Positions 18,236 through 26,025 of a stretch of 64,000 nucleotides of DNA are shown piece by piece. This DNA comes from JANNAT01 sp031422555 (GTDB lineage Bacteria > Pseudomonadota > Alphaproteobacteria > Rhodobacterales > Rhodobacteraceae), in NCBI GenBank assembly GCA_031422555.1, contig JANPLZ010000017.1, positions 6,413 to 70,412 of the forward strand. Reading direction: 5' to 3'. Numbering within the stretch: position 1 is the stretch's first letter; each line of letters starts with the position of its first letter. The position numbers and the translations under genes are program-made. Below the pieces are notes generated by a model. The model was given only the letters and a program-made list of their open reading frames with translations, did no database searches and was not told the DNA's origin.

Positions 18236-18994
18236 TCAGGCTTTTTTGGTCGTGGGCAGCGCTGTGGCTTTTGAAAAAGCCGCGACGACCTGTTCGCCGC
18301 CGTGCAATTCTGCCAGCCGCATCAGCGCAAAGCGGATCCGGGCCATTTCGCGGTAATAGCCAAGATAGGCGGCGTTCAGTGCAGCCCCAGTGACCGCGCC
18401 CAACAGCGGCACCATTTGGGCCGCCAGTTTCTGGCCCATCGCCGCCGCCAGACGGGGGGCCACCGTGGCGATGATCTTTTGCAGCGCGGGTCCGGTGATG
18501 GTCAGCCGCGCCGAGAGAAACGCCGAATTTGCCCCGTCATCATTTTGCAGCGGGCTGCCTGCAGCGAACACCTCAAGGCAGGCTGCACGGATGCCGGGTT
18601 CAGAGGCATCAAAGCCTGCCAGGGTGGCCTCACGCCGGATGGCGTGCAAAATCACCGTGATGGTCAGCGGCAATTCGGCGAGGGACGTGGCCAATCCGCC
18701 TGCGCCACCCGCCGCTCCGGTGGCCATGGCCGCAAGCGTTGAACCGCGCCGCCCCAGATCGGGGCCCTGTTCGGCCGCCCCCGCCAAACCATGCGCGGCC
18801 GTCAGGGCCGCCACGATCAGGCGGTCTAATTCTGTGCGCAAACGGGGTGGCAAGCGGTCAATCTGGCCCTCGATACCGCCGCCCATGCGATTGACCAAGG
18901 CCATCACCGGACCATTGGCACGACCGTAGGCGCGGGCAAGATCGGCGATCTGATCGGCAGGGGGTGCGGCGCGCAAGGCGGGAAGGTTTGACAT
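18236..18994 (-). CDS. EcsC-family protein
   Basis: A 252-residue protein resembling the EcsC domain family (an accessory protein of a Bacillus ABC transporter locus, of unclear biochemistry). The conserved features are a basic N-terminal helix, a glycine/alanine-rich central segment (ATGAAGGAGGLATSLAELPL) that may associate with the membrane, and GAVTGAALNAAYLGYYREMA followed by a helix. No enzymatic motif is visible. It converges on ptsP across the hairpin element. Confidence 0.72.
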   Translation of the reverse strand: MSNLPALRAAPPADQIADLARAYGRANGPVMALVNRMGGGIEGQIDRLPPRLRTELDRLIVAALTAAHGLAGAAEQGPDLGRRGSTLAAMATGAAGGAGGLATSLAELPLTITVILHAIRREATLAGFDASEPGIRAACLEVFAAGSPLQNDDGANSAFLSARLTITGPALQKIIATVAPRLAAAMGQKLAAQMVPLLGAVTGAALNAAYLGYYREMARIRFALMRLAELHGGEQVVAAFSKATALPTTKKA

Positions 18995-19012
18995 ACCCCT
19001 AATGTGGGGATG

Positions 19013-19591
19013 TTAGCCGCGCTGTGCAATGGGGTCTGGCTGGGCCACCGTCGGCAAGGTTGCCCCCGAAGCCTTGGTCACCGCACCCGACACCGCCGCC
19101 CAAGCCCCGGCTTTCAGCGCCAGTCCCAGCACCCTGTCGGGGTTGGTCGGTGGCGGCATGACGATTTGGGCCAGTTTTTCAAAGCCGAACCGCGCGTAAT
19201 AGGGCGCATCGCCCACCAGCATGGCGCGTTCCCAGCCCAGACGGCGGGCCTCATGCAGGCTTTCGTTGATCAACAGCGCGCCCAACCCTTCGCCTTGGCG
19301 GGTCGGATGCACCGCAATCGGACCCAGCAGCAGCACGTCTTCGCCCCCAGCCTCGGCCGGCCAATAGCGGATGGCGGCGGCCAGGGTGCCATCTTCGTCG
19401 CGCAAGATCAGGCACAGTGCGGCCACCGTTGGCACCCCGTCCCGCAACCGGTAGGATGACAGCGCGGTGCGACCGGGGCCAAAGCACAGATCATAGAGGG
19501 CTTCCACCTCCCACCAGTCGGCCTCGGTCTCTTCTTCCAGTCTATACATGGTGGCGCGCATCCCGGAATCATCTGGAAACGCGCGTAACAT
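19013..19591 (-). CDS. GNAT-family N-acetyltransferase
   Basis: A 192-residue protein with the acetyl-CoA-binding GNAT core: LLLGPIAVHPTRQGEGLGALL carries motif A (here PIAVHPTRQGEGLGALL), and VGDAPYYARFGFEKL is the downstream motif typical of the YhbS-like subgroup. It would transfer an acetyl group to an unknown amine substrate. The start is uncertain: the first ATG is used, but MYRLEEETEADW at 19549 is also a good family-like start. It is divergent from the flavin reductase gene with 38 bases between. Confidence 0.82.
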   Translation of the reverse strand: MLRAFPDDSGMRATMYRLEEETEADWWEVEALYDLCFGPGRTALSSYRLRDGVPTVAALCLILRDEDGTLAAAIRYWPAEAGGEDVLLLGPIAVHPTRQGEGLGALLINESLHEARRLGWERAMLVGDAPYYARFGFEKLAQIVMPPPTNPDRVLGLALKAGAWAAVSGAVTKASGATLPTVAQPDPIAQRG

Positions 19592-19629
19592 GGCGTTACG
19601 TCAGGATCAAACCCTGTAGGAAGGCCACA

Positions 19630-20205
19630 ATGTTTTACCGACCCCAAGACGGCCACGGCCTGCCGCACAGCCCGTTCGCAGCCATTTGTGCGCCGCGCCC
19701 GATTGGCTGGATTTCAACCCGTGGACCGCAGGGCGACAACCTTGCCCCCTATTCGTTTTTCAACGCCATCGCCTATGCGCCACCGCAAGTGATGTTTGCA
19801 GGCGATCTGAAAGACAGCATTCGCAACGTGCAAGACAGCGGGGTTTTCGCGGTTAATCTGGTCGAAGTCGCGATGATGGCGGCGATGAATGCGTCGTCGG
19901 CCACATGGGCGCGCGGGGTGGATGAATTTGTGCAGGCGGGTGTGGCCAAAGCCCCATGCAGCACAATAGATTGCCCGCGTGTGGATGGCGCACCGGCCAC
20001 GCTTGAATGCCGGATGCAGCAGGTGATCACCCTGAAGGGCGGTGCCGATTTCATGGTCATCGGCGAGGTGACGGGCGTGCATCTGCGCGATGATTGTGTG
20101 GTGGACGGGCGGTTTGATGTGACGCAGTTCGGGCTGGTATCACGGCTGGGCTACCGCGATTATGCGATCATCCGCGATGTGGTTGCGCTGGAGCGGCCAA
20201 AGTAA
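19630..20205 (+). CDS. flavin reductase-like FMN-binding protein
   Basis: A 191-residue protein of the flavin reductase/FMN-binding split-barrel family. The N-terminal half has PRPIGWISTRGPQGDNLAPYSFFNA, shown here as PRPIGWISTRG and NLAPYSFFNA, the isoalloxazine-binding pattern, and KDSIRNVQDSGVFAVNLV follows. Family members reduce flavin with NAD(P)H for partner oxygenases, or act alone. No obvious oxygenase partner is adjacent. ATG 19630 is behind aggaaggcc and was chosen over the longer frame from 19417. Confidence 0.85.
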   Translation: MFYRPQDGHGLPHSPFAAICAPRPIGWISTRGPQGDNLAPYSFFNAIAYAPPQVMFAGDLKDSIRNVQDSGVFAVNLVEVAMMAAMNASSATWARGVDEFVQAGVAKAPCSTIDCPRVDGAPATLECRMQQVITLKGGADFMVIGEVTGVHLRDDCVVDGRFDVTQFGLVSRLGYRDYAIIRDVVALERPK

Positions 20206-20215
20206 AAGAACCGGC

Positions 20216-20764
20216 CTAAACAATTGAGACGTTAAAGATCAACATGTAGTCCGCTGGCGCATGATGATAGCGCGGCAAGGGAGAACAGCCCGAATCGTCA
20301 AAGGCTTGAATGGCCAGTGCAAAGTGCCGAAGAACGGCGCCGCCATTCAATCCTGTGGCCGTCAAAGCTGGGCCAAAATCGCGCATGAACTGAAAAATAC
20401 AATCGCCATCGCCTTGATAGAAAATGGAAGATGCAAACGCGGAATCGTCAATGATCCAGCCGGGATTACGTGCGTTAACGGATATGTGCAGGGACCCCAT
20501 GCTGGTCATTGCCATACTCAAGGCGTCATCCAGAAAATGATGCCCAAGCATGTTGTCTTCTGCCGTCATCCCGGCTTGCAGCGCATTATAATCCGGCAAG
20601 ACCGCATCACGGGTTTCCTCAACCGCCGTCTGGATCGGCGCTGTCGCACCGCCGCCTATCCGGCCCATCGCCGTTTCAATGTCGAAAACATCACCAATGC
20701 TCGACACATAGTCTTCGGCAAATGAAAAATGGCCGTTGCCGCTGCAATGAATGCTGAAGGGCAT
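20216..20764 (-). CDS. hypothetical protein, family not recognised
   Basis: A 182-residue protein with no signal peptide, no membrane segment and no catalytic motif that I recognise. It is fairly acidic and has a coding-like character (good start at 20764 after caggagtcc). Visible segments are FSIHCSGNGHFSFAEDY at the start and a hydrophobic C-terminus DYMLIFNVSIV. It converges on the flavin reductase gene (10 bases between stops) and is divergent from mtnP. It may be strain- or genus-specific. Confidence 0.65.
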   Translation of the reverse strand: MPFSIHCSGNGHFSFAEDYVSSIGDVFDIETAMGRIGGGATAPIQTAVEETRDAVLPDYNALQAGMTAEDNMLGHHFLDDALSMAMTSMGSLHISVNARNPGWIIDDSAFASSIFYQGDGDCIFQFMRDFGPALTATGLNGGAVLRHFALAIQAFDDSGCSPLPRYHHAPADYMLIFNVSIV

Positions 20765-20847
20765 AATGGACTCCTGTTCAATGCGAAAATCCTAGCATGC
20801 AGCGGGGCGTCGGGCAACGTTGGCTTTGGCGGGGGTCTTTGTTGGGG

Positions 20848-20879
20848 GCATGGACGGCGGGCATGGACGGCGGGCATGG
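20848..20879. repeat. short tandem repeat, 13-base unit
   Basis: The unit gcatggacggcgg occurs twice in a row (20848-20860, 20861-20873) and a partial third copy follows. It lies in the leader between the hypothetical gene and mtnP. No function is evident. Confidence 0.7.
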
Positions 20880-20982
20880 GCCGGGATGGGCGGGCGAATT
20901 TCGCACACCGCTGTCGCATGGCATTGGTTGTAACTGCCCGCATCCCCCCCTATCCTGCCCAACGCAGCAAAAGGAATTGGCG

Positions 20983-21849
20983 ATGCAAACCATGATTGGC
21001 GTCATCGGCGGGTCGGGGGTTTACCAGATCGACGGGCTGGAAGGCGCAACTTGGGTCAAGGTCAAATCGCCTTGGGGCAAGCCATCGGACGAGGTGTTGC
21101 TGGGCCGCCTGAACGGCGTGGCGATGGCGTTTTTGCCCCGGCATGGACGCGGCCATGTGCAATCGCCGTCCAGCATCAACTACCGCGCCAATATGGATGC
21201 TTTGAAACGGTTGGGGTGCACCGATGTGATTGCCGTGTCGGCGGTGGGGTCGTTGCGCGCAGATTTTGCGCCGGGTGATTTTGTGATCGTCGATCAATAC
21301 ATCGACCGCACTTTCGCGCGTGAGACGTCGTTTTTCGGGGCGGGCTGCGTGGCGCATGTGTCAATTGCGCATCCCACCTGTCCGCGTCTGAGTGCGGCTT
21401 GTGCGCGCGCCGCGACCGAGGCCGGGATCGTGGTGCACCGTGGCGCGACCTATCTGGCGATGGAGGGCCCGCAGTTTTCGACCCTTGCCGAAAGCCGGAT
21501 GTATCAAGGCTGGGGGGCAGATGTGATCGGCATGACCGGCATGCCCGAGGCGAAACTGGCGCGCGAGGCAGAACTTTGTTATGCCAGCGTGGCCATGGTC
21601 ACCGATTATGATTGCTGGCATCCCGATCATGGCGCGGTGGATGTGGCGCAGGTTATCGCGACGCTGACCGCCAATGCAGGCCATGCGCGCAATCTGGTGA
21701 TGCGGCTGCCCGGCTTGCTTGGGGCAGATCGCGTGCAATGCCCGCATGGCTGTGACCGCGCCCTGACCCATGCCATGATGACCGCCCCGGACAAACGAGA
21801 CCCTGACCTGATGGCCAAACTGGACGCCATCGCAACCCGAGTATTGTAA
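20983..21849 (+). CDS. mtnP: S-methyl-5'-thioadenosine phosphorylase
   Basis: MtnP splits methylthioadenosine with phosphate into adenine and methylthioribose 1-phosphate. The 288-residue protein has MIGVIGGSGVYQIDGL at the start, LPRHGRGH for phosphate binding and the substrate loop YLAMEGPQFSTLAESRMYQ with WGADVIGMTGMPEAKLAREA and VTDYDCWHPDH. ATG 20983 after aaggaattgg is preferred to an extended frame from 20797. It is the first gene of a tight operon with a DUF2927 gene and apt, so released adenine would be salvaged by the product of the third gene. Confidence 0.95.
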   Translation: MQTMIGVIGGSGVYQIDGLEGATWVKVKSPWGKPSDEVLLGRLNGVAMAFLPRHGRGHVQSPSSINYRANMDALKRLGCTDVIAVSAVGSLRADFAPGDFVIVDQYIDRTFARETSFFGAGCVAHVSIAHPTCPRLSAACARAATEAGIVVHRGATYLAMEGPQFSTLAESRMYQGWGADVIGMTGMPEAKLAREAELCYASVAMVTDYDCWHPDHGAVDVAQVIATLTANAGHARNLVMRLPGLLGADRVQCPHGCDRALTHAMMTAPDKRDPDLMAKLDAIATRVL

Positions 21850-21850
21850 T

Positions 21851-22516
21851 ATGCGCCGAATTTTAAGTGCCTTTTGCCTGTGTATTTGCCTGCCCATGTC
21901 TGCCGCTGCTTCGGACGGGGTGGCCAGCGCGGGCAAACTGACCAACAGTGACCTTTACAACCTTACCGGCTGCGGGGCGGCACCCACCGGGCCGTGTCAG
22001 GGGCCATTTGTATCTTGGGCAAAGCCCGTGGTCAGCGTGACACTGCCGCCCGCCGATGCCGCCATGAACCCCGCTTTGGCCGACCGGATTGATCTGGCGC
22101 TGGATCAGGCCATTGCGGCGCTGAACAAGGCGGGCGCGGGCATCCGGCTGGAGCGCAACACATCACGCAAGCCGCCCGATATCATCCTTTACCGCATCGG
22201 GTTGAAAGAAGGCGATATCACCAAAGACATTCCGGGCATGAGCGATGGCTTGGAAATTGGCGTCGGCTATATGCAGATCAACTGGGACGATGACTTGCGG
22301 ATTACCAGCGGCACCATCGTGATTGCCGCCGATATCGCCTTTGATGACGTGCAATCGGTGGTGCTGGAAGAATTGGCGCAATCGCTGGGGTTCTTGTATG
22401 ACATTGAAAACCCTTACTATGAAGGCGTGTCGATCTTTTCCCAAGACAGCAATGAAACGATTTCCATCACCGGGCAGGATCGGGCAATCCTGCGGATGCA
22501 TTATCCGAAAAACTAG
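21851..22516 (+). CDS. DUF2927 secreted protein
   Basis: A 221-residue exported protein: signal peptide RRILSAFCLCICLPMSAAAS, then a domain whose C-terminal part VLEELAQSLGFLYDIENPY...SIFSQDSN matches the DUF2927 pattern found in many Rhodobacteraceae. The EELAQSLG segment resembles a degenerate metalloprotease-like helix, but a full HExxH is absent. It begins one base after the mtnP stop and ends nine bases before apt, so it is translated in the salvage operon, though its connection with adenine metabolism is unknown. Confidence 0.85.
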   Translation: MRRILSAFCLCICLPMSAAASDGVASAGKLTNSDLYNLTGCGAAPTGPCQGPFVSWAKPVVSVTLPPADAAMNPALADRIDLALDQAIAALNKAGAGIRLERNTSRKPPDIILYRIGLKEGDITKDIPGMSDGLEIGVGYMQINWDDDLRITSGTIVIAADIAFDDVQSVVLEELAQSLGFLYDIENPYYEGVSIFSQDSNETISITGQDRAILRMHYPKN

Positions 22517-22525
22517 GACCATCGC

Positions 22526-23059
22526 ATGCAAAAGAGCGTCAAAGACTATATCCGCACCATCGTCGATTTTCCCCATGAAGGCATTTTGTTTCGCGATGTC
22601 ACCACGCTGTTTGCCGATCCGCGCGGCTTTCGCATGGCGATAGATCAATTGTTGCAGCCCTATGCCGGGATGCGGATTGACAAGGTGGTCGGGCTGGAAG
22701 CGCGCGGTTTCATCCTTGGCGGTGCGGTGGCGCATCAATTGTCGACTGGCTTTGTGCCGATCCGCAAAAAGGGCAAATTGCCCGGGCAAACCATTTCGCA
22801 AGCCTATACGCTGGAATATGGCGAGGCGGTGGTCGAGGTGCATGAAGATGCGATGGCGCCGGGGGAAACGGTGTTGCTGGTTGACGACCTTTTGGCCACG
22901 GGTGGCACCGCCGAGGCGGGGATAAAGCTGATTGAACGGCTGGGCGCCCAAGTGATCGGCTGTGCGTTTGTCGTCGATCTGCCCGATCTGGGTGGGCGCA
23001 AAAAGCTGGCGGCGATGGGCATGGATGTGCATGCGCTATGCGCGTTTGAGGGGATGTAG
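22526..23059 (+). CDS. apt: adenine phosphoribosyltransferase
   Basis: Apt converts adenine and PRPP to AMP. The 177-residue protein has the usual layout: DFPHEGILFRDVTTLF near the N-terminus, LEARGFILGGAVAHQL, the IRKKGKLPG loop and the PRPP-binding motif VLLVDDLLATGGTAEA. Its position as third gene after mtnP supports a coordinated methylthioadenosine-to-AMP route. Confidence 0.97.
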   Translation: MQKSVKDYIRTIVDFPHEGILFRDVTTLFADPRGFRMAIDQLLQPYAGMRIDKVVGLEARGFILGGAVAHQLSTGFVPIRKKGKLPGQTISQAYTLEYGEAVVEVHEDAMAPGETVLLVDDLLATGGTAEAGIKLIERLGAQVIGCAFVVDLPDLGGRKKLAAMGMDVHALCAFEGM

Positions 23060-23084
23060 GGTCCGGGATTGCGGCCCAAAAGAC

Positions 23085-23160
23085 AGGTGGGGGTTTCACA
23101 CCCCCGCCTAAAAAGCGTTCGCTTTTGAGGCCCCCCGTGGAGTATTTTCACCAAAATGAA
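23085..23160. repeat. hairpin element after apt (copy B of intergenic repeat)
   Basis: A 9-bp hairpin aggtggggg/cccccgcct (one G-T pair, seven-base loop) is followed by a second small hairpin aaaagc/gctttt and the tail ccccccgtggagtattttca. The tail aligns with the end of the element behind ptsP (cccccggagtatttttgcc). It probably terminates the mtnP operon. Confidence 0.65.
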
Positions 23161-23193
23161 TGGCAAATTTTAGATAAATTTGATGCGAAATTT

Positions 23194-23281
23194 AAGACGA
23201 TCCGGCGGCGATCTGCGGCTGGTCGCGTTGATCGGCACATTTCTTTCCGCGCATTTACCAAATGTTGAGAGAATCGTCTTA
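23194..23281. other. inverted repeat in the apt / FAD-oxidase gap, possible structured segment
   Basis: In the gene-free gap between the convergent apt and FAD-oxidase genes, aagacgat (23194-23201) is exactly complementary to atcgtctt (23273-23280). The pairing extends by one A-T pair (23193/23281) and then a G-T pair. Inside, catttaccaaatg can form a 5-bp hairpin. An 8-bp match is not rare by chance in a gap of this size, so this is only a candidate. No promoter was recognised. Confidence 0.25.
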
Positions 23282-23350
23282 GCACTTAAAGCACTCGGTA
23301 ACGTTGATCGAGGGCACGCTGCTTGCAACACGTGACACCACCCACCCCAG

Positions 23351-23380
23351 CACCCCGTCGGATTTATTTCGGCGGGGTGT
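23351..23380 (-). terminator. hairpin behind the FAD-linked oxidase gene
   Basis: The arms caccccgtcg and cggcggggtg (one G-T pair) enclose gatttattt... just after the stop codon of the minus-strand oxidase gene. No T run follows, so it may be a weak or factor-assisted terminator. Confidence 0.45.
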
Positions 23381-23381
23381 C

Positions 23382-24803
23382 TTATGCCTGCGCGCGCAGC
23401 ACCGCGCCGGGGTTCATGATGCCCACCGGGTCCAGCGCTGTTTTGATCGCGCGCATGGCTGCCAGTTTTCCGGGATCGCCGTATTTCTCCAGATCGTCAA
23501 CTTTCAACCGCCCCAGCCCGTGTTCGGCGCTGACCGATCCGCCAAGGCTGTCGACCAGATCATGCACGCAGGCCTTGACGGCATCGCGTTGATTTTCATG
23601 GTCTTTGCGATTTTTTCCGCGCAGGGGAAACACGTTGTAATGCAGATTTCCATCGCCCAGATGGCCAAAACAATTGATCCGCCAGTCACCAAGCGCGGCC
23701 AGTGCCACACCCGCGCGGGTGATAAATTCGGGCACAACCCCCAACGGCACCGAGATGTCATGGCTGGACACCGACCCGATCAACCGGTTGGCCTCGGGGA
23801 TCGCTTCGCGGATGCGCCAAAGCGCCGCGCGTTGGGTCTGCGTGGCGGCGATCACCCCGTCAGACACCAGCCCCGCGTCAAGCCCGGCGGAAAACAGCGC
23901 CTCAAGATGGGTATTTGCCGCGCCAAACCCTGCGGGCAAACCGATTTCGATCAACACCATCCAGTCGGGGGTGACGGCCAAGGGACTGCGCACTTCGGGG
24001 ATCACTTCGGCCAGAAAATCAAGTCCCATTCGGCTGATCAGCTCGAACGCCGACACCATGCCCGACGCCCGGGTTTCCGCCAATGCCAGCAGCCGCAGCG
24101 CCGCCCCCGGGCTGGCCACCGACATCAGCGCCGTGCCAACCTCGGCCGGGCGCGGGAACAGACGCAGGCTGGCGGCGGTGATCACGCCCAGCGTGCCCTC
24201 AGAGCCGATCAACAAATGCCGCAAATCATAGCCGGTGTTGTCTTTGCGCAGCCGTTTCAAGCCGTTATAGACCGTGCCATCCGGAAAAACCGCCTCGACC
24301 CCCAAACATAAATCGCGGGTATTGCCATAGCGCAGCACGTTCAGCCCGCCCGCGTTGGTGGCCAGATTGCCGCCGATCCGGGCCGAACCTTCCGAGGCCA
24401 ATGCCAACGGAAACAACCGCTCTGCCGCTAGCGCATGGCGCTGCACATCGGCCAGCACCATGCCCGCCTCGACCACCAGAACGTTTTCATCGGGATAGAT
24501 ACCGCGCAGGGCCGCCATGCGTTCCAATGACAGCAACAGCGCCGCCGGACCGGTTGGCATAACCTGCCCGCCAACCAAGCCAGTGCCGCCGCCCCACGGC
24601 ACCACGCCCACGCGGGCCGCCGCACAGGCGCGCAAAATCACCGCGACATCATCCACCGAACGCGGCAGTGCCACTGCCCCCGCCTGCCCCACCCAGCGCC
24701 CGCGCGGATCGTCCAGATAGCGGGCCTCGGGCACGCGCAGGGTGTCTGGCGGCAAAAGCGCGGCAAGATTGGCCAGAAATCCTGCATCGGCGGGGTTCAG
24801 CAT
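23382..24803 (-). CDS. FAD-linked oxidase (glycolate oxidase / D-2-hydroxyacid dehydrogenase type)
   Basis: A 473-residue flavoprotein of the GlcD/D-lactate dehydrogenase family. The PP-loop WGGGTGLVGGQ and GGNLATNAGGLNVLRYGNTRD (segments GGNLATNAGG, YGNTRD) bind FAD. The C-terminal domain has CFGHLGDGNLHYNVF and AEHGLGRLK, which in homologues hold the active-site metal and substrate. It oxidises a D-2-hydroxy acid; 2-hydroxyglutarate, lactate and glycolate are all possible. No glcE/glcF partners are adjacent, favouring a single-subunit enzyme. It is the last gene of the long minus-strand run. Confidence 0.87.
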   Translation of the reverse strand: MLNPADAGFLANLAALLPPDTLRVPEARYLDDPRGRWVGQAGAVALPRSVDDVAVILRACAAARVGVVPWGGGTGLVGGQVMPTGPAALLLSLERMAALRGIYPDENVLVVEAGMVLADVQRHALAAERLFPLALASEGSARIGGNLATNAGGLNVLRYGNTRDLCLGVEAVFPDGTVYNGLKRLRKDNTGYDLRHLLIGSEGTLGVITAASLRLFPRPAEVGTALMSVASPGAALRLLALAETRASGMVSAFELISRMGLDFLAEVIPEVRSPLAVTPDWMVLIEIGLPAGFGAANTHLEALFSAGLDAGLVSDGVIAATQTQRAALWRIREAIPEANRLIGSVSSHDISVPLGVVPEFITRAGVALAALGDWRINCFGHLGDGNLHYNVFPLRGKNRKDHENQRDAVKACVHDLVDSLGGSVSAEHGLGRLKVDDLEKYGDPGKLAAMRAIKTALDPVGIMNPGAVLRAQA

Positions 24804-24834
24804 GGGCGTCGTCCTGTGGTCGCGGCGCTATCGG

Positions 24835-25383
24835 TCAAGCAGGTTTCAGCCCGCGCGCCAAAGCGATAATCGCCTCGGCAGAGCGTTGGTTGCGCGCGGT
24901 CTTGGCAGGCGTTGTCATCCGGTCAAGTTTTGCCACCAAAGCCGAGCGGCCCACCCCCGCAGGCGCGTGAAGATATAGCGCAGTTGGGGCGGCCTGAAAC
25001 GATTCGCCAACGGCTGCCAGTGCTTTGATCGGGGCAAATTCGGCAACCGCCGTCGGGGCTGCGAGAAAAAAGATATGCACGGCCTGGCCATCAACCTTGC
25101 CATGCGATTTATAGGGGTTGGCGGCAACGATCACCTCAAATTCCGCCAGATCCATCAGGAACATCGCAGGGGCAAAGCCGAACCGTGCCAGCATGTCGGC
25201 AGCAATCCGGTCGGTCAGCCCGGCCACGCCCGGATCATGGAACACCGCATTGCCGCTTTGAAGATGGGTTTGCACGTCGCGCAGGCCCAGTTCCGCCAGC
25301 ATTTCGCGAAATTCGGGCATTGGCAGGCGGTTCGCCCCGGCTACGTTGACGCCGCGCAGCAATAGCACTCTGGTTTTGGTCAC
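24835..25383 (-). CDS. DUF1697 family protein
   Basis: A 182-residue protein with the DUF1697 signature: LLLRGVNVAGANRLPM at the N-terminus and LGLRDVQTHLQSGNAVF shortly after, then NPYKSHGKVDGQAVHIFFL. The biochemical role of the family is unknown. The start is a GTG at 25383 behind ggagagacctt. It sits 31 bases before the FAD-oxidase gene and 54 bases after an acetyltransferase gene. Confidence 0.85.
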   Translation of the reverse strand: MTKTRVLLLRGVNVAGANRLPMPEFREMLAELGLRDVQTHLQSGNAVFHDPGVAGLTDRIAADMLARFGFAPAMFLMDLAEFEVIVAANPYKSHGKVDGQAVHIFFLAAPTAVAEFAPIKALAAVGESFQAAPTALYLHAPAGVGRSALVAKLDRMTTPAKTARNQRSAEAIIALARGLKPA

Positions 25384-25437
25384 AAGGTCTCTCCATGGGC
25401 ACCGCCAGCCGCGCCGTCGCCGGGCAAAGGTTACCCC

Positions 25438-26022
25438 CTAGCCTGCGTCCGTGCGACCGCGCCGGTCATTCCTTAAGTTGGCGTATAGCACATGGTTGCG
25501 CCACCGCCCGTTGATTTGCAGATAAGATTGGGCCACGCCTTCGTATTTGAAGCCGGTTTTTTCCAAAACCCCGCGCGATGCGACATTTTCGGGCAAACAG
25601 GCGGATTCGATGCGCGACAGATCAAGGCTGGCAAAGGCGTGATGCACCACCGATTGCACGGCTTCGCGCATATATCCCTGACGCGCAAAGGCCGCGCCGA
25701 TCCAATAGCCCATGGTGCCCGCCTGCACCGGACCGCGCCGGATATTGTCCAACGTGACGGCACCCAGCAGCATATTATCGGCGCGCCGGATCAACAATAG
25801 CGGCAGCGCCGTGCCCGCCGATTCCGCCCGTTTGGCCCAATAGACCCGGTTGGTAAAGGCGCGGCGCGTCAGGTGGTCATGCGCCCAGACCGGCTCCCAG
25901 GGCATCAGGTGTTCGGCTGATGCCGCGCGCAGCCCCGACCACGCGCGATAGTCGGCATGCACCGGCAAGCGCAGCGTCATCCGTTCGGTCTCTATCTTGG
26001 GGCGGCGGCGCAGGGTCAGCAT
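25438..26022 (-). CDS. RimJ/RimL-like GNAT acetyltransferase
   Basis: A 194-residue GNAT protein of the ribosomal-protein alanine N-acetyltransferase type: TERMTLRLPVHADYRAW at the start, AGTMGYWIGAAFARQGYMREA with the acetyl-CoA pyrophosphate loop, and ACLPENVASRGVLEKTGFKYEG. RimJ modifies ribosomal protein S5, but this paralogue's target is not certain. It begins three bases after the stop of the M16 peptidase gene, an operon-like junction. Confidence 0.87.
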   Translation of the reverse strand: MLTLRRRPKIETERMTLRLPVHADYRAWSGLRAASAEHLMPWEPVWAHDHLTRRAFTNRVYWAKRAESAGTALPLLLIRRADNMLLGAVTLDNIRRGPVQAGTMGYWIGAAFARQGYMREAVQSVVHHAFASLDLSRIESACLPENVASRGVLEKTGFKYEGVAQSYLQINGRWRNHVLYANLRNDRRGRTDAG

Positions 26023-26025
26023 GGA

